Source: Pogonophryne albipinna (Eukaryota > Chordata > Actinopteri > Perciformes > Artedidraconidae). From it: DNA of 64,000 nt. The position numbers were made by a program, and so were the translations under genes. Positions 21,975-34,600 of this stretch are shown one piece after another (position 1 is the stretch's first letter; every line of letters begins with the position of its first letter). The notes beneath the pieces are model-generated. The model made no database searches and was not told the origin of the DNA. It saw only the letters and a program-made list of their open reading frames with translations. The DNA is taken from positions 34,072,611 to 34,136,610 of the forward strand of contig CM053255.1 of assembly GCA_028583405.1 (NCBI GenBank), written 5' to 3'.

Positions 21975-24900
21975 CAGGGCCGTATTCATGGAGTCAACAT
22001 TGGGGGGGACCAAAAATTCAATAAAAATTTGAATACTAATTTCCTGACATTCTAAAGGAAAATACATAAAAAATCACTAACACATTGGATACTATAAAAC
22101 CTGTTAAACCCCATGCCCCTGCCCATGGGGGCAAAACACAACAATAGTCACGATACTGTGTCTCAGGCATGGGTGTAGGAAGCACCCTCAATGTGGGTGG
22201 GACAATTTGACGGGGGGTCCGGGAAGATTTTTTTTTAAATGTTGAAGTTAAAAGCATCAATCTGGTGCACTTTGAGAGCAACATTAGGGACTAAATCTAT
22301 GGATACATCTCAACAACACCCATGTGAAACAGAACTGAACAGATTTACTTTTTCTTTATGCATATTTTACAAATCACTCCCTTTTTAAACTGTAGTATGA
22401 GTTGGAATGATTTCATACCTGTTATTCTGTTATTCTCTTATTTTGTATAACTATAATGATCATATAAAGGTGTGCCTTGGAAATACTTGTTTGGCATCAA
22501 TCTTGATACAGGGTACTTATTATATGTTATAGTTTGGATTCCTAAAGCTTTTAGTCTACTATCCCATCATTCAAGGCTGGTTTTCACAATAAGTAATGGT
22601 TTATTTTTTACACGGACACTATCATTTACATTTTTTTACTATGTTCAATCTGAATTTACTTTAAAAACATCTATATTGATTCTGACTTTTTCTACATCCA
22701 ACTCACAGGTTTATCGTTGCTTTGAGAAAAAAGATTATTCATTTAACGATTTTTAGAAGTGAAGATATAGTCAATTGTTCTGGGAATGTCATTTTCAAAC
22801 CTGCGACCTGAAAAACAGGCTTGGGGCTCAACTGGTTAAAATGTTTTACCATAATGTCTAATTGTGCATTGTATTACATCGCCCTATTGTATCTAGTTTA
22901 GCTTTTCTTGTTTTGTTGTTTGTAATGGCAGAGATTAGGGATGAATAAAGTACAACTATAACCATAATCACATTAAAGCATTTCAATCCATAGAAAGGTC
23001 TGTGCCACGCAATTTCAGTAGAAACAGGAACACTTTATTGCCCTTTTGTTTTACAGCCACGACTCGCACTAGCTGCTTGCCGCTCATTCAAAATCAAAAA
23101 GACCCACAACTTCCTCCCAGACAGCCGCCCAAAAAGCCCAACCCTCAATTAAAGGACCCAAAAGCCTTTTTGCGCTTATCGTTGGCACTGATAAAAGACT
23201 GGCATATTCCTTCAAGGTCCAGTCTGTCCAGTTTCTTCTGGTGCACATGACATATGGCCACATTATTCAGCCTCGTTTGACTCATCGATGATCTAAGCCA
23301 TGTCTTAAGCCTCCTCAGGGCACTAAAACTCCTCTCAGCCTCTGCAGAAGAGGCAGGGACGACCAACAGAAGCCTTATTAAAGCTTCCACCTGACCGAAG
23401 AGACCTCTCACCTCTGGCACCATTTCCCGAATAATGCTAGCAACATCTGAGCTTGTTTCATAGGTGTAATTAGCCCCAAACATGGCCAGCTGCACCTGCA
23501 GTAGTCTTGAATTCAATTCAGGATACTCTTCTACCACCTTGTCTCCGTGTAGCAGCACATTTTCAAGCTGCTGCAGCTTGTGGAATCCAGCTTGTTCAAA
23601 CCTCTCTATGAATTGAGTATTCACTGTGTCCAAGGCATTGTAGAATTGGACTCTGTACAAGGACTGGGCATCGGGATGGATATGGGCTGCAGCCTGACAG
23701 GTGTAATGCTTTGTAGGTTTGCAGACAGTTTGTGGAAGAAATATCAGTAAACTATTGACTAGAAAGACTGTTGATACACATTATACATATGGGGGGACAC
23801 AGGAGTCTGTACATTAACATTAGACTGCTATGTTGTCCTTATTCTGTCTTAACCATCAATATAACTCCTTTCTGACTTACCTCCATGTCACCAGCGCACA
23901 CTCTCCCTGTCTGGTCGCCATGCTCACATTCTCTCTCTCCCTCTCTCTCTTTACTCTGAACACACCAGAGTGAACATGGAAGAAATATTATCAGTAAACA
24001 AGCTATCTGACTGGTAACAATACTCACTTTCTCACTGCTCTTAACTTACTTTTTTCTTTTCTGAGGCTGCCCAAAATACTGTCTAATGTCACTGCCACCC
24101 TTCCTCTTGCTCATGTTTACAGCTTGACCTCGGCGATCTGCAGTTGCTGATGTGATGAATACGGGTCAGCCGCGCTGGATATAAGATAATTAAACATGTT
24201 TATTAGCAATTCTGAGCGTTCTAAACCCAGCACAAGCTATGATGCACACTGCAAACCTCCTGCGTGTGAGTATCTTTTAAATGCTTCTGACGATTATGAA
24301 ATACTATTTCATAATAATTGTAGAGTATTTATTATTTAATTAATTCTGGCACCTTTGGTATTCCATAGATGTCACACATCACAGTTTTAAATCTTTCCAC
24401 ACCCTACAAATTACAAAATAAAATAGAAATAATCCACATGAATAAATATCTATTGGATTACATCCAAAACGACACCGTCATTTTCCACATAGCTGACACT
24501 AGCCCGCCAAACCCTGGCTAACAACTGAAACCAGCTAGCCCACAGCTAGTTAGCTACTATTCCTGAAAAGTTCAGTTTTAACATCAGAACTACAAGTTAC
24601 TTACACAAAGAAGCTAAACCGGAGGGTTCATTAACATTACCATTACGAAATAAAATAATATAGATTACTTTAGGGCTAACTAGAAAAGATACCAGAACTG
24701 ATGGAGGGCAAATTAAAACATGACTGACCTGCTTGGAGTATCAAGCTAACTGAAGGTGGACTCAGACGTGCAACAGCGAAATACACCCCCGGGTACAAAA
24801 TAAGGAACCAATTTACATATGAAAAGAAATATCATTTTGGTGAAGTTCACAATAACAGAAAATATAGATTTTCAAGTATACAAATAACCAAAATAAAGAA

Positions 24901-25027
24901 GTCATAGAATAGCAATTTTATTTTAATTAAAAAAAATGTTTGCTATTTATTGGGGGGGACATTTTGAGTGTATCTGAATATTGGGGGGGATGTGTCCCCC
25001 CCAATGTATATGGTGAATACGGCCCTG
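21975..25027 (-). mobile_element. hAT element, 3053 bp, with 8-bp target duplication
   Basis: Perfect duplication catcccac at 21967-21974 and 25028-25035; ends CAGGGCCGTATTCA and TGAATACGGCCCTG, an exact 14-bp inverted pair. Inside are transposase exons on the minus strand (separate entry) and a segment at 22200-22300 of the repeat family seen at 3180-3330. The interior 22300-23140 and 24120-24960 holds nothing else recognisable. Confidence 0.93.
23145..24114 (-). pseudogene. Internally deleted hAT transposase (N-terminal exon and dimerisation domain)
   Basis: A minus-strand ATG at 24114 begins a short basic exon (MSKRKGGSDIRQYFG) with a GTAAGT donor at 24049. A second possible exon ends at a GTAAGT donor near 23884. 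The last exon (from about 23715 to 23145) encodes the C-terminal hAT dimerisation region: ASSAEAERSFSALRRLKTWL followed by RLNNVAICHVHQ. The E of AEAERSFS aligns with the third catalytic residue of hAT enzymes; the exon or exons with the two catalytic Asp residues are absent. This resembles ZMYM1-like hAT proteins of fish. It should be inactive but retains enough to dimerise, if expressed. Confidence 0.75.
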
Positions 25028-25035
25028 CATCCCAC

Positions 25036-25143
25036 ACTGCGGTCAACTCAGCCGTCTCTCGCATTTGCTTGGTCAAATGAGCAGCGCTTCATTTTTGAGT
25101 GCGCGATTAATAGCGTCTTTACGGTAATCGCCGAGAAGCGGCG
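25036..25143 (+). repeat. Conserved satellite leader, copy 2
   Basis: Begins ACTGCGGTCAACTCAGCCG, matching 8199-8307 with few differences, and precedes the satellite as it does there. Confidence 0.8.
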
Positions 25144-25149
25144 CTGACG

Positions 25150-26105
25150 GTAGTACAAGTGCTTATGCTATATTTGATCAATCAATCAATGATATTTTAT
25201 GAGGGATAAAATGATTTTTAGCCATAAGTTCTTAATAAAATTGGTACTGTTGGACTCAGTACATGTTAGACTACTACCACAAATACAATCAAGTACTTTT
25301 ACTGTGTACTATTTGAGTAATACTCCGTCAAACTCCCCTCCAGAGTACAATAATGCATGTTTTCTGCCATCTTTGATGAGAGATACAATCATTTTTTGCA
25401 ATAAAGTCTTAGTGAAATTGGTACTGTTGGATTCTGTACTACTTGGACTAGTAGCACAAGTACAATCAAGTACTTTTATTGTGTACTTTTTGAGTAATCC
25501 TTTGTCAAACTCCACCCCTGAGTACAATAATGCATGTTTTCTGCCATCTTTGATGAGAGATAAAATCATTTTGTGCAATAACTTCTTAATGAAATTGGTA
25601 CTGTTGGATTCAGTACTACTTGGACTAGTAGCACAAGTACAATCAAGTACTTTTACTGTGTACTTTTTGAGTAATCCCCTGTCAAACTCTCCTCCAGAGT
25701 ACAATAATGCATGTTTTCTGCCATCTTTGATGAGAGATACAATTATTTTTTGCAATAAGTTCTTAATGAAATTAGTACTGTTGGATTCAGTACTACATGG
25801 ACTAGTAGCTCAAGTACTTTTACTGTGTACTTTTTGAGTAATATTCGTTTAAACTCCTGTCCTGAGTACACACTTTAATGTATTCTGCCATCTTTGATGA
25901 GAGATAAAGTGATTTCGTGCAATAAGTTCTTAGTGAAATTGGTACTGTTGGATTCAGTACTACTTGGACTAGTAGCACAAGTACAATCAAGTACTTTTAT
26001 TGTGTACTTTTTGAGTAATCCTTTGTCAAACTCCACCCCTGAGTACAATAATGCATGTTTTCTGCCATCTTTGATGAGAGATAAAATCATTTTGTGCAAT
26101 AACTT
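25150..26105 (+). repeat. 177-bp satellite with 521-bp higher-order unit, cut by gap
   Basis: AGATA anchors at 25381, 25558, 25735, 25902 and 26079 give monomers of 177, 177, 167 and 177 bp; three monomers form a 521-bp unit that starts over at about 25902. The same ordered variants occur inverted at 20768-21420. ORFs on both strands follow from the 59-codon period and are not genes. The array is unfinished at the gap. Confidence 0.93.
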
Positions 26106-27105
26106 NNNNNNNNNNNNNNNNNNNNNNNNNNNNNNNNNNNNNNNNNNNNNNNNNNNNNNNNNNNNNNNNNNNNNNNNNNNNNNNNNNNNNNNNNNNNNNN
26201 NNNNNNNNNNNNNNNNNNNNNNNNNNNNNNNNNNNNNNNNNNNNNNNNNNNNNNNNNNNNNNNNNNNNNNNNNNNNNNNNNNNNNNNNNNNNNNNNNNNN
26301 NNNNNNNNNNNNNNNNNNNNNNNNNNNNNNNNNNNNNNNNNNNNNNNNNNNNNNNNNNNNNNNNNNNNNNNNNNNNNNNNNNNNNNNNNNNNNNNNNNNN
26401 NNNNNNNNNNNNNNNNNNNNNNNNNNNNNNNNNNNNNNNNNNNNNNNNNNNNNNNNNNNNNNNNNNNNNNNNNNNNNNNNNNNNNNNNNNNNNNNNNNNN
26501 NNNNNNNNNNNNNNNNNNNNNNNNNNNNNNNNNNNNNNNNNNNNNNNNNNNNNNNNNNNNNNNNNNNNNNNNNNNNNNNNNNNNNNNNNNNNNNNNNNNN
26601 NNNNNNNNNNNNNNNNNNNNNNNNNNNNNNNNNNNNNNNNNNNNNNNNNNNNNNNNNNNNNNNNNNNNNNNNNNNNNNNNNNNNNNNNNNNNNNNNNNNN
26701 NNNNNNNNNNNNNNNNNNNNNNNNNNNNNNNNNNNNNNNNNNNNNNNNNNNNNNNNNNNNNNNNNNNNNNNNNNNNNNNNNNNNNNNNNNNNNNNNNNNN
26801 NNNNNNNNNNNNNNNNNNNNNNNNNNNNNNNNNNNNNNNNNNNNNNNNNNNNNNNNNNNNNNNNNNNNNNNNNNNNNNNNNNNNNNNNNNNNNNNNNNNN
26901 NNNNNNNNNNNNNNNNNNNNNNNNNNNNNNNNNNNNNNNNNNNNNNNNNNNNNNNNNNNNNNNNNNNNNNNNNNNNNNNNNNNNNNNNNNNNNNNNNNNN
27001 NNNNNNNNNNNNNNNNNNNNNNNNNNNNNNNNNNNNNNNNNNNNNNNNNNNNNNNNNNNNNNNNNNNNNNNNNNNNNNNNNNNNNNNNNNNNNNNNNNNN
27101 NNNNN
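26106..27105. other. Assembly gap of exactly 1000 N
   Basis: A round-number run of N inside the satellite: the true length is unknown. Reading frames through it are artefacts. Confidence 0.99.
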
Positions 27106-27967
27106 GTCACGCTTACGTCGGAGGGGGGCGAGATTAACCTGAGCTAACAGTTAAAGGCGAGTACGGCAAATACAAGTTGTAAGAAGCAGTAGTGCTGAGC
27201 AAAGTGACAAGAACGCAACCACACACTCAGTGGCGGCCGGCCCATAGGGGCGCATATTTGATTGTCATTAAAAATAAAAAAATAAATAAAAAAATATATT
27301 TAAAAACAATATATGTTTTATTTTTAATGAACAAGGTAAATATTATATAGTTTGTATCAGTAAAATGTATAATCTACAATAAAATCTTGTTTAAAATTGT
27401 TTTACGATGTCTAAAGTTACTGATAAGTCACATGTTTCCTGCCTGGCCGCAGCTGTTTCATTACCCTCTCTCGTCCGGGGGTAGAAAGGAGCCCTCAGCC
27501 AGAGCAGCAGCAGCCAACAAGCTGACTGTTGTTATCTGTAAACTATGCCGCCGAAACATAATTTCAGCGTCGTCAGATCTGATGGTTACAGGGCGGCAAT
27601 TTCAGCGCCCAATGCAGTCTGTGAGTTGTTTGGACTCGTATCCAAGGTGACGCTACAGTATAGTTGATGAGGATGGCTGCGTCTGCAGGTGGAGACTCCG
27701 GTGCTAGTGGGTCGCCGGAGCTGTAGATTAACATTTACATGCTTATTGTAGTTGTAAGGGCAATGCCTGTAGCACCATGGAGCTTATGTGTGGGCTGGAC
27801 CTGTATTTTACAGGAAAGGAGTGAGCAGAGGGTGGAGTTGTCGATTCTTGTTCAGTTTTCTGTGACTCCTCACCCTCTCAGACTTTGAGTTGCGCGCACT
27901 GCTAAAGAGACGCGCTACCATGGAAACCAAACAATGGTGTAGCTGTATTAAAGTCAGAGTGGAAACA
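27106..27967. mobile_element. Fragments of Harbinger-like and hAT-like elements
   Basis: 27106-27135 (GTCACGCTTACGTCGGAGG) matches 42718-42740 and 60348-60365, part of the Myb/SANT element family. A hAT-like terminus CAGTGGCGGCCGGCCCATAG starts at about 27230. A/T-rich inverted segments (ATTAAAAATAAA near 27268 and TTTATTTTTAATGAAC near 27318) follow. No partner end or coding domain was found; 27400-27967 is unassigned. Confidence 0.45.
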
Positions 27968-27975
27968 ATCGTGAG

Positions 27976-29365
27976 TAGGGATGGGTATCGTTAGGATTTT
28001 ATCGATACCGGTACTGCTTATCGGTATCGGTATTTTTCGATACTCTTATTGATACTTTTCAATAATTTGGTGCTAAAAATTATAGACATGAATACAAGAT
28101 TTGAAGATTAAACATTTCATTTTATTGTAATTTTCTTGCAGAAATAACTGTATAACTTACATTAGCCTCTCAGAAGCAGACACAAATAAATAAAATAACT
28201 TAAAGGGGCCTGGCTCGCCCCATCATGCTTTTTGGTGTTTTCCCTCAGACAGAGGATGAAAAGAGGCATTTTTTAACATTTGTAAATCAGTTACATCTTC
28301 ATCCAGACATTTCAAACTGACAACCTAGCTCGACAAGAGATCCTTAAAACATTGTCCTACAGTGACATCATGCAAAACTGTGATATGAAGAAATTGGTAA
28401 GATGGCAAAAAGATAAAGGCGAGTACGTATATTATTCTGGATTGTACTTTTAAATCATCACAAAATAAATGATGTGCTGAACTGAAACACGTCAAAATGT
28501 GTCTGAAGGTTTAAACATAGAACAAAGTATTTGTAACTTAAAATATGTCAATTCCTAGTAAACGACCAACAATTGCTGAACCATACATTGAAACGTTGAC
28601 CTTTAACAACATTTAAATGCAGTTTTCCAATTCACAATGACATCTGTAAGTGTAACTGGTTTATAAAGCATTCAATGAAAGGCCAAATTATTATAGGTGT
28701 ATGAGCTCACTGTCATATACATATACATGTCATATACACTGTCAGTGTTAATAAACAAAAAAAAGACAAGGCGATGTGCCTGCAAGACTGCACTCAGGTA
28801 AACAAAACATATTACCCGTGCGCAACAGCTAACCTGCCTGCGAGCCTTCGCTCAGGTCACATTTACACACGGCACGGCTGAAGCCCGCTAGCACTATTAG
28901 CACTAGCAGTATCGCTAGCAGCCACATTGTTTAGGCTGTCAAATACACTGCACCGTTTTAGATTCAATTAGTGTCTCGTTTGCAAATGCTTCATTAAGTT
29001 GCTTGTGTTACCCCCTTTACAAGCAACTAATTGAGTACATAGATTGCACCTTGCACTATCGCCACTACATTTTTTAAAGTGCACCCAGACCTTCGATCGC
29101 TTCGCTCTGTCCGCCATGCCTGCAGGAGTCTCACAACAATAATAAGAGCGCTTGACGAGTGGCCAATCAGAGGGGTCTCAAACCGGATACATCACACGGG
29201 ATGAGGGTTCCCAACCAACCAGAATGGTTTATAGTTAAACTAAGCAAGTTGACGTAACACATATACCGATAGCAGCACCGTTTGTCCAGCGTATTAACGG
29301 TATACCGATACCGTCCAAGCAGGTACTGGTATTGACTTAGTACCGGTTATCGATACCCATCCCTA
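27976..29365. mobile_element. hAT element, 1390 bp, 8-bp duplication with one mismatch
   Basis: Inverted ends TAGGGATGGGTATCG and CGATACCCATCCCTA pair perfectly and extend imperfectly through the ATCGATACCGGTA-type subterminal sequence. Flanks are atcgtgag (27968-27975) and gtcgtgag (29366-29373). No transposase; non-autonomous. Confidence 0.88.
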
Positions 29366-29373
29366 GTCGTGAG

Positions 29374-29515
29374 TGAATCTGATTTAGTCAGAAATCGGGA
29401 GAAATGCGGGAGAAATATGACCCCGGGAGGAAACCGGGAGAGGGCAATGAAATCGGAGTCTCCCGCGAAAATCGGGAGGGTTGGCAAGTATGACACACAC
29501 ACACACACACACACA
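29374..29515. repeat. hAT-like terminus and CA microsatellite
   Basis: 29390-29490 carries CGGGAG repeats ending in GGGAGGGTTGGCAAGTATG, a hAT-like end. A CA run occupies about 29492-29515 and is the insertion site of the next element. Confidence 0.55.
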
Positions 29516-29871
29516 CATGGGCGCGGGAAGGGGTGCTGAGGGCGCTGCAGCACCCCCTAGCGGCGGGCAGGGGGTGCGGAGCTTCCCTGTCTGAATTATT
29601 ATTTGTGCGGTTATTGCTGCTCCCGCTGTGCATAATCTGTGTAATATGTAGCCAATAAATTCCACATTGTTAGCTACAATTCTGTAGCCCCGGACAATTC
29701 TACCTCAATAATATAATACATTAACCGTGCTTTACGTGAACCTCATCATGACACTAGAGAGGACGGCAGGACTGTAAATTCCAGTTTTCAGTGAATGCAA
29801 CAGAGGCATGACACCAGACCAATCAGAGAGTTGCATGGAAATAAAAGTGTGCTTGTGTCATTAAAGCTTGG

Positions 29872-29969
<98 letters not shown>

Positions 29970-29983
29970 AAATAGCGCATTTA

Positions 29984-30030
<47 letters not shown>

Positions 30031-30737
30031 GCCAGCAGCAGGGACCGTGTTGTTAGCATCTGGTTAGCTAGCTGCACTAACGGACACCAGGAGCTGTTTG
30101 TTCCACAACAAGCTGGAGGAGAGCTATCCTCTCAGACTGAGAGGCTCAGGTGAGCTAAAGGACTCTCTGAATGTTTAGATAGTTCACTTTAGTCTAAGTT
30201 ATCTCAGTGGGTCTCAAACGGTTTGGTCACAAATTATTCAAAAGATTATTTCCGCGACACAGCTTCATATGATCACTATAGTTATAAAAAAAAATAAGAG
30301 AATAAAGGAAAAACAGTTATGAAATACTATATGGCAGTAAAACAAGAATACAGTTTGAAAGGAGAGTGATTTGTAAAATATCCATAAAGAAAAAGTAAAT
30401 CTGTTTACAGTTCTGTTTCATCTGGGTGTTGAGAGATGTATCCATAGATCGCTTAATGTTGCTCTCAAAGTGCACCAGATTGATGCTTTCAACTTCAATA
30501 TTTAACAAAAATCCCCACTAGAGGAGGTGAGGTCCGCTCCCCACTCGTAAAAAATAGCACTTTACCCCTGCCTATATGCCGTGAGCTGATTATCGAGCCT
30601 TCATTGTAACAGTCGCGGGTGTACTGTGTGTTTGCGTGTGGGGAGTGCTTTTGTGCGTGCTCTATAGTGCCCGTAATAGTGTTCACTGGAGTCCAGCACC
30701 TCAGCACCCCCACTCAAAATACCTTGCCGCGCCTCTG
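29516..30737. mobile_element. hAT element, 1222 bp, inserted in a CA repeat
   Basis: Ends CATGGGCGCGGGAAGG and CCTTGCCGCGCCTCTG (13 of 16 pair), both followed inward by GGTGCTGAGG-type sequence, flanked by cacacaca (29508-29515, 30738-30745). The left copy lies in a CA repeat, so the duplication alone is weak; the ends carry the argument. Inside are a TG run (29875-29968), a GA run (29991-30024) and a segment shared with 1890-2120 and 30440-30560 (family of 3180-3330). Confidence 0.75.
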
Positions 30738-30745
30738 CACACACA

Positions 30746-31095
30746 TATTGTTCGTATTCAGTCTCCTGATTTTAAATGGGAATTAACTAATTTGAGTGTT
30801 CCCAAAGCATCAGTGTTCTGCAGTTTGTGTGGGCCTACTGTACTGTTGCACAGTTTATACTATATAAACTATGTCCAGCAGGTATTTGGAAGTTTTGGAA
30901 GATTCATAGCTAACCACACTGAAGATTATGGATTATCTCATATTTGTAAGCCTCAATTTGTCCCCCCCCCCCCTCTAACATCACCAGAAGTCATCATTTA
31001 AGGGTCAATTCTCAAATGAGCATCCCCCCGGACCCCCGTAGTATGGTTTGGTCACCATTTCCATAGCCACACCAAAAATATTTTATATATGTTGG
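30746..31095. other. No gene seen
   Basis: Unassigned sequence with a polyC run at about 30961-30972. A 121-codon open frame overlapping it has no recognisable domain. Confidence 0.4.
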
Positions 31096-31099
31096 ATAG

Positions 31100-31393
31100 T
31101 GTCATGGCCTGGCTCTTAGCCATAACAAAAAGCGTGGGAAGGACCAGCACGTATATGAAAAAGGTATTTATTGCGCCAAAAGTAACCAAAGGGCAAAGCA
31201 AAACAAATAATAATAATCGTCGTGGCTGCTCTCCGAGGTCCGGTCCTCGGCGGGGAGAGAGAGTGTGGATCTCAGTCAAGGCTCTTTTAACCCTCCAGTC
31301 ACAGCCGCCAGGTGTCCGCAATCCCCCCTGATCAGCCACAGGAGAGAACCTTAAAGACACACACACACACACACACAGGCAGGGGTCGTCACA
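31100..31393 (-). repeat. 3' LTR of the Gmr1-like element
   Basis: 294 bp, TG...CA ends in element orientation (starts TGTGACGACCCCTGCC, ends GGCCATGACA). It includes a CA/TG run near its start. Confidence 0.95.
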
Positions 31394-31404
31394 CCCCCCC
31401 CCTT
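31394..31404 (-). other. Polypurine tract
   Basis: In element orientation AAGGGGGGGGG lies directly before the 3' LTR, where plus-strand DNA synthesis is primed in LTR elements. Confidence 0.8.
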
Positions 31405-31691
31405 AAAATCGGTGTCCCCAGGACCACCGATATAACAAGCCAACCCCATCCCAGATAAAGAGTCATCAAACAAAACAAAAAAAAAAAAATATATATATAT
31501 ATATCCCTATCTTCACGAACCCTAATGGTAACATACCACCTATTACCGCAACTCCACCTTCAGCAACCAGCCACATCCTTAGCAACACAGATATCTGAGA
31601 AGCACACTTTAAAAAGATGGGCAGAGCGAGAACGATTTAGCCAACAGTAACACAGGTAATAAATAAACATCAAGGTCCAGCTAACACCTAC

Positions 31692-34600
31692 TTAGTGCCA
31701 TGGAGCACGCGATAGCGCGTCAGCAGTAACATTGTCCGATCCCCTAATGTGCCTAACATCCAGATTATAAGCCTGGAGGAACAAAGACCACCTCGTCAAT
31801 CTTTGGTTAGGACATTTCATTGAATGCAGAAAAGTCAGAGGATTATGATCTGTGTACACCACAATTGGTCCTCCTGCTCCCACATATACATTGAAATGTT
31901 GCAACGCCCAGATGAGTGACAATGCTTCCTTCTCAATCACTGAGTAATTTTTCTGGTAGCAGTTAAGCTTCTTTGAGAAGAAACTGACTGGTCTCACCAC
32001 CCCCTCATTGTCACCCTGGAGCAAAACCGCACCCGCTCCGACCTGGCTTGCATCTACTTCGAGACTAAAAGGTCGGTCAAAACATGGAGCAGCCAGTACC
32101 GGAGAGGAACACAAAAGAGATTTAACGTTATCAAACGCTCTCTGACAGTCAACCGACCAAGTATATCTTACCTTACCCCTAAGAAGTTCAGTCAGATGAA
32201 ACACTGTAGTGGAAAAATGTTCACAGAACCTCCTGTAGTAACCCACCATACCCAGAAACCTTTGGAGTTCCTTTTTGGTTGTGGGCTGTGGATATTCAGA
32301 TATTGCCCTGACCTTGGCCAGAACTGGAGCCACACAACCCTGACCCACCACATGGCCAAGGTATGTCACTGTGGCCTTTGCAAAGGCACATTTGGCCAAA
32401 TTAATAGTCAGGTGTGCCTCCGCCAATCGTTCAAACAACAGCTCGATGCGCTGAACATGAGAAGACCAAGTATCACTGCAAATTACTAAATCGTCTAGAT
32501 ACACAGTACAGCCCTCTAAACCCGACACCACGCGATTCATCAGACGTTGGAATGTAGCGGGAGCATTTTTCAACCCAAATGGCATCACTTTATATGAATA
32601 AAGTCCAGCTGGTGTGATAAATGCGGATATTTCTTGCGCCCGCTTGGACAAAGGGACCTGCCAATAACCCTTCAGCAAATCAAACTTGCTAACATATCTC
32701 GCAGATCCCACCTGATCTATACAATCATCCATTCTTGGCAAAGGAAAAGAGTCAGATTTCGTCACCGCATTCACCTTCCTTAAATCAGTACAGAACCTAG
32801 GTGTTCCATCCTGCTTCGGCACCAAAATACATGGGGACGCCCAACTAGATGCCGATGGGACAGCAATGTTATTCTCCAACATGTAATTAATCTCAGCATC
32901 TAAACACTTGCGCTTAACTGGTGGCATGCGATAAAAATGTTGCTTAATTGGCCGAGCGTCTCCAACATCAATATCATGCTCAGCCCAGTCAGTTTGCGAA
33001 GGAGTATCTCCAAACAAACACAGATACTTGTGTACCAATACTGAGAGTTCCTCACGTCGCGATTCCGGCAAATGAGAAAACAACCCATCTAAATTACCCA
33101 GGGATTCAGAATTTCTCAAACGACCACAGAGCAAACTATCATCAGGTTCAGGCACCCTATCTCCCTCATGCATCAACCCAAGTGACGTCACAGCCACAGC
33201 TGGATGCACCCTGTCCTTCGTCCTCTCTGTGTCTGTATTAACCTCACGCCGGTGGTAAGGTTTCAGAAGATTTATATGACAGAGGCGTTTGGTCTTCCTC
33301 CGTTCTGGTGTTGCCACAACATAATTTAGGTCAGACCTTCTTTCAATGACAGTGTACGGACCTGAATACTTAGCCTGAAATGGGGAACCAACAATAGGCA
33401 TAAGGGATAGAACCTGGTCACCTGGATTAAACTCCCGTCGTACCGAACCACGGTCATACAACTTCTTCATTTTACGCTGAGAAACTGACAGCTTTTCCTG
33501 TGCCATACTCAAGGCTACCACCAACCGATGTCTGAATCCATTCACGTAATCAACTAAACTCTGTGGTGGCTCAGTGTCCACACACCCCTCTTTCAGCACT
33601 GCTAAGGGACCCCGTACAGCATGTCCGAAAACCAACTCATTAGGGCTAAACCCCGTACCTTCATGTACCGCCTCCCTTGCAGCCAACATTAACCATGGAA
33701 GACCCTCCTCCCAGTCTCCATCTAGTTCCGTACAGTATGCACGTAACAAGGATTTCAATGTCTGGTGAAACCTTTCCAAGGCACCTTGGCTTTGGGCGTG
33801 GTACGCTGTTGATTGGTTCTTTTTAATTTTCAAAAGCTTCAACACCTGACCAAACATGTGAGACGAAAAATTGGAGCCTTGATCACTCTGGATGACCTTA
33901 GGAATACCAAATATCGAAATAAACTGCGACAAAGCCTTAACCACCGCTTTAGTGGTAATCGACCTCAAAGGATAAGCAGCTGGATACCTAGTGGTTTGAC
34001 ACATCACTGTCAGCAGATATTTGCAACCAGACCTTGAACACGGTAATGGTCCCACACAATCCACAATGAGGTGTGTAAACGGCTCACTTACCACTTGTAT
34101 CGGCTGTAGTGGTGCTGGTTTAACCTGCTGGTTTGGTTTCCCTGTTAACTGACACACGTGGCATGTTCTAATGTACTGCGACACATCTCTTTTCAGACGT
34201 GGCCAAAAGTAGTGTTTCAGGATGTTCAAGTATGTTTTCCGAACACCAAAGTGTCCCCACTCATCATGTGCGACTTTCAGGACAAGAGGACGAAACTTAG
34301 TTGGCACCACCAGCTGGAAAACATTTTTCACCCCACCACCATCAGCCACAGGAACCCATTTTCTAAACAACAAGCCATTATGCAACAAGTATCCACTTGA
34401 AGCATTTTCCAGCTCTGCAACCGGCACAACACGGTCGAAAATTTCCTTCAACGAAGAATCCTGACGTTGTTCGTCTAAAACTTCATTGTGTGCAAGTAAT
34501 ACCGAAAACTCAGACAAAGATGGAACCTCCACCGCCTCACCAGACTTTCCATCTGGTGACCAGTCATGATCTGTTTTGGCCATAGCACGAGTGATCACAC

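Noticed and set aside
25875..27147. Two ORFs of over 400 codons crossing the gap
   Set aside because: Most codons are N; the rest is satellite.
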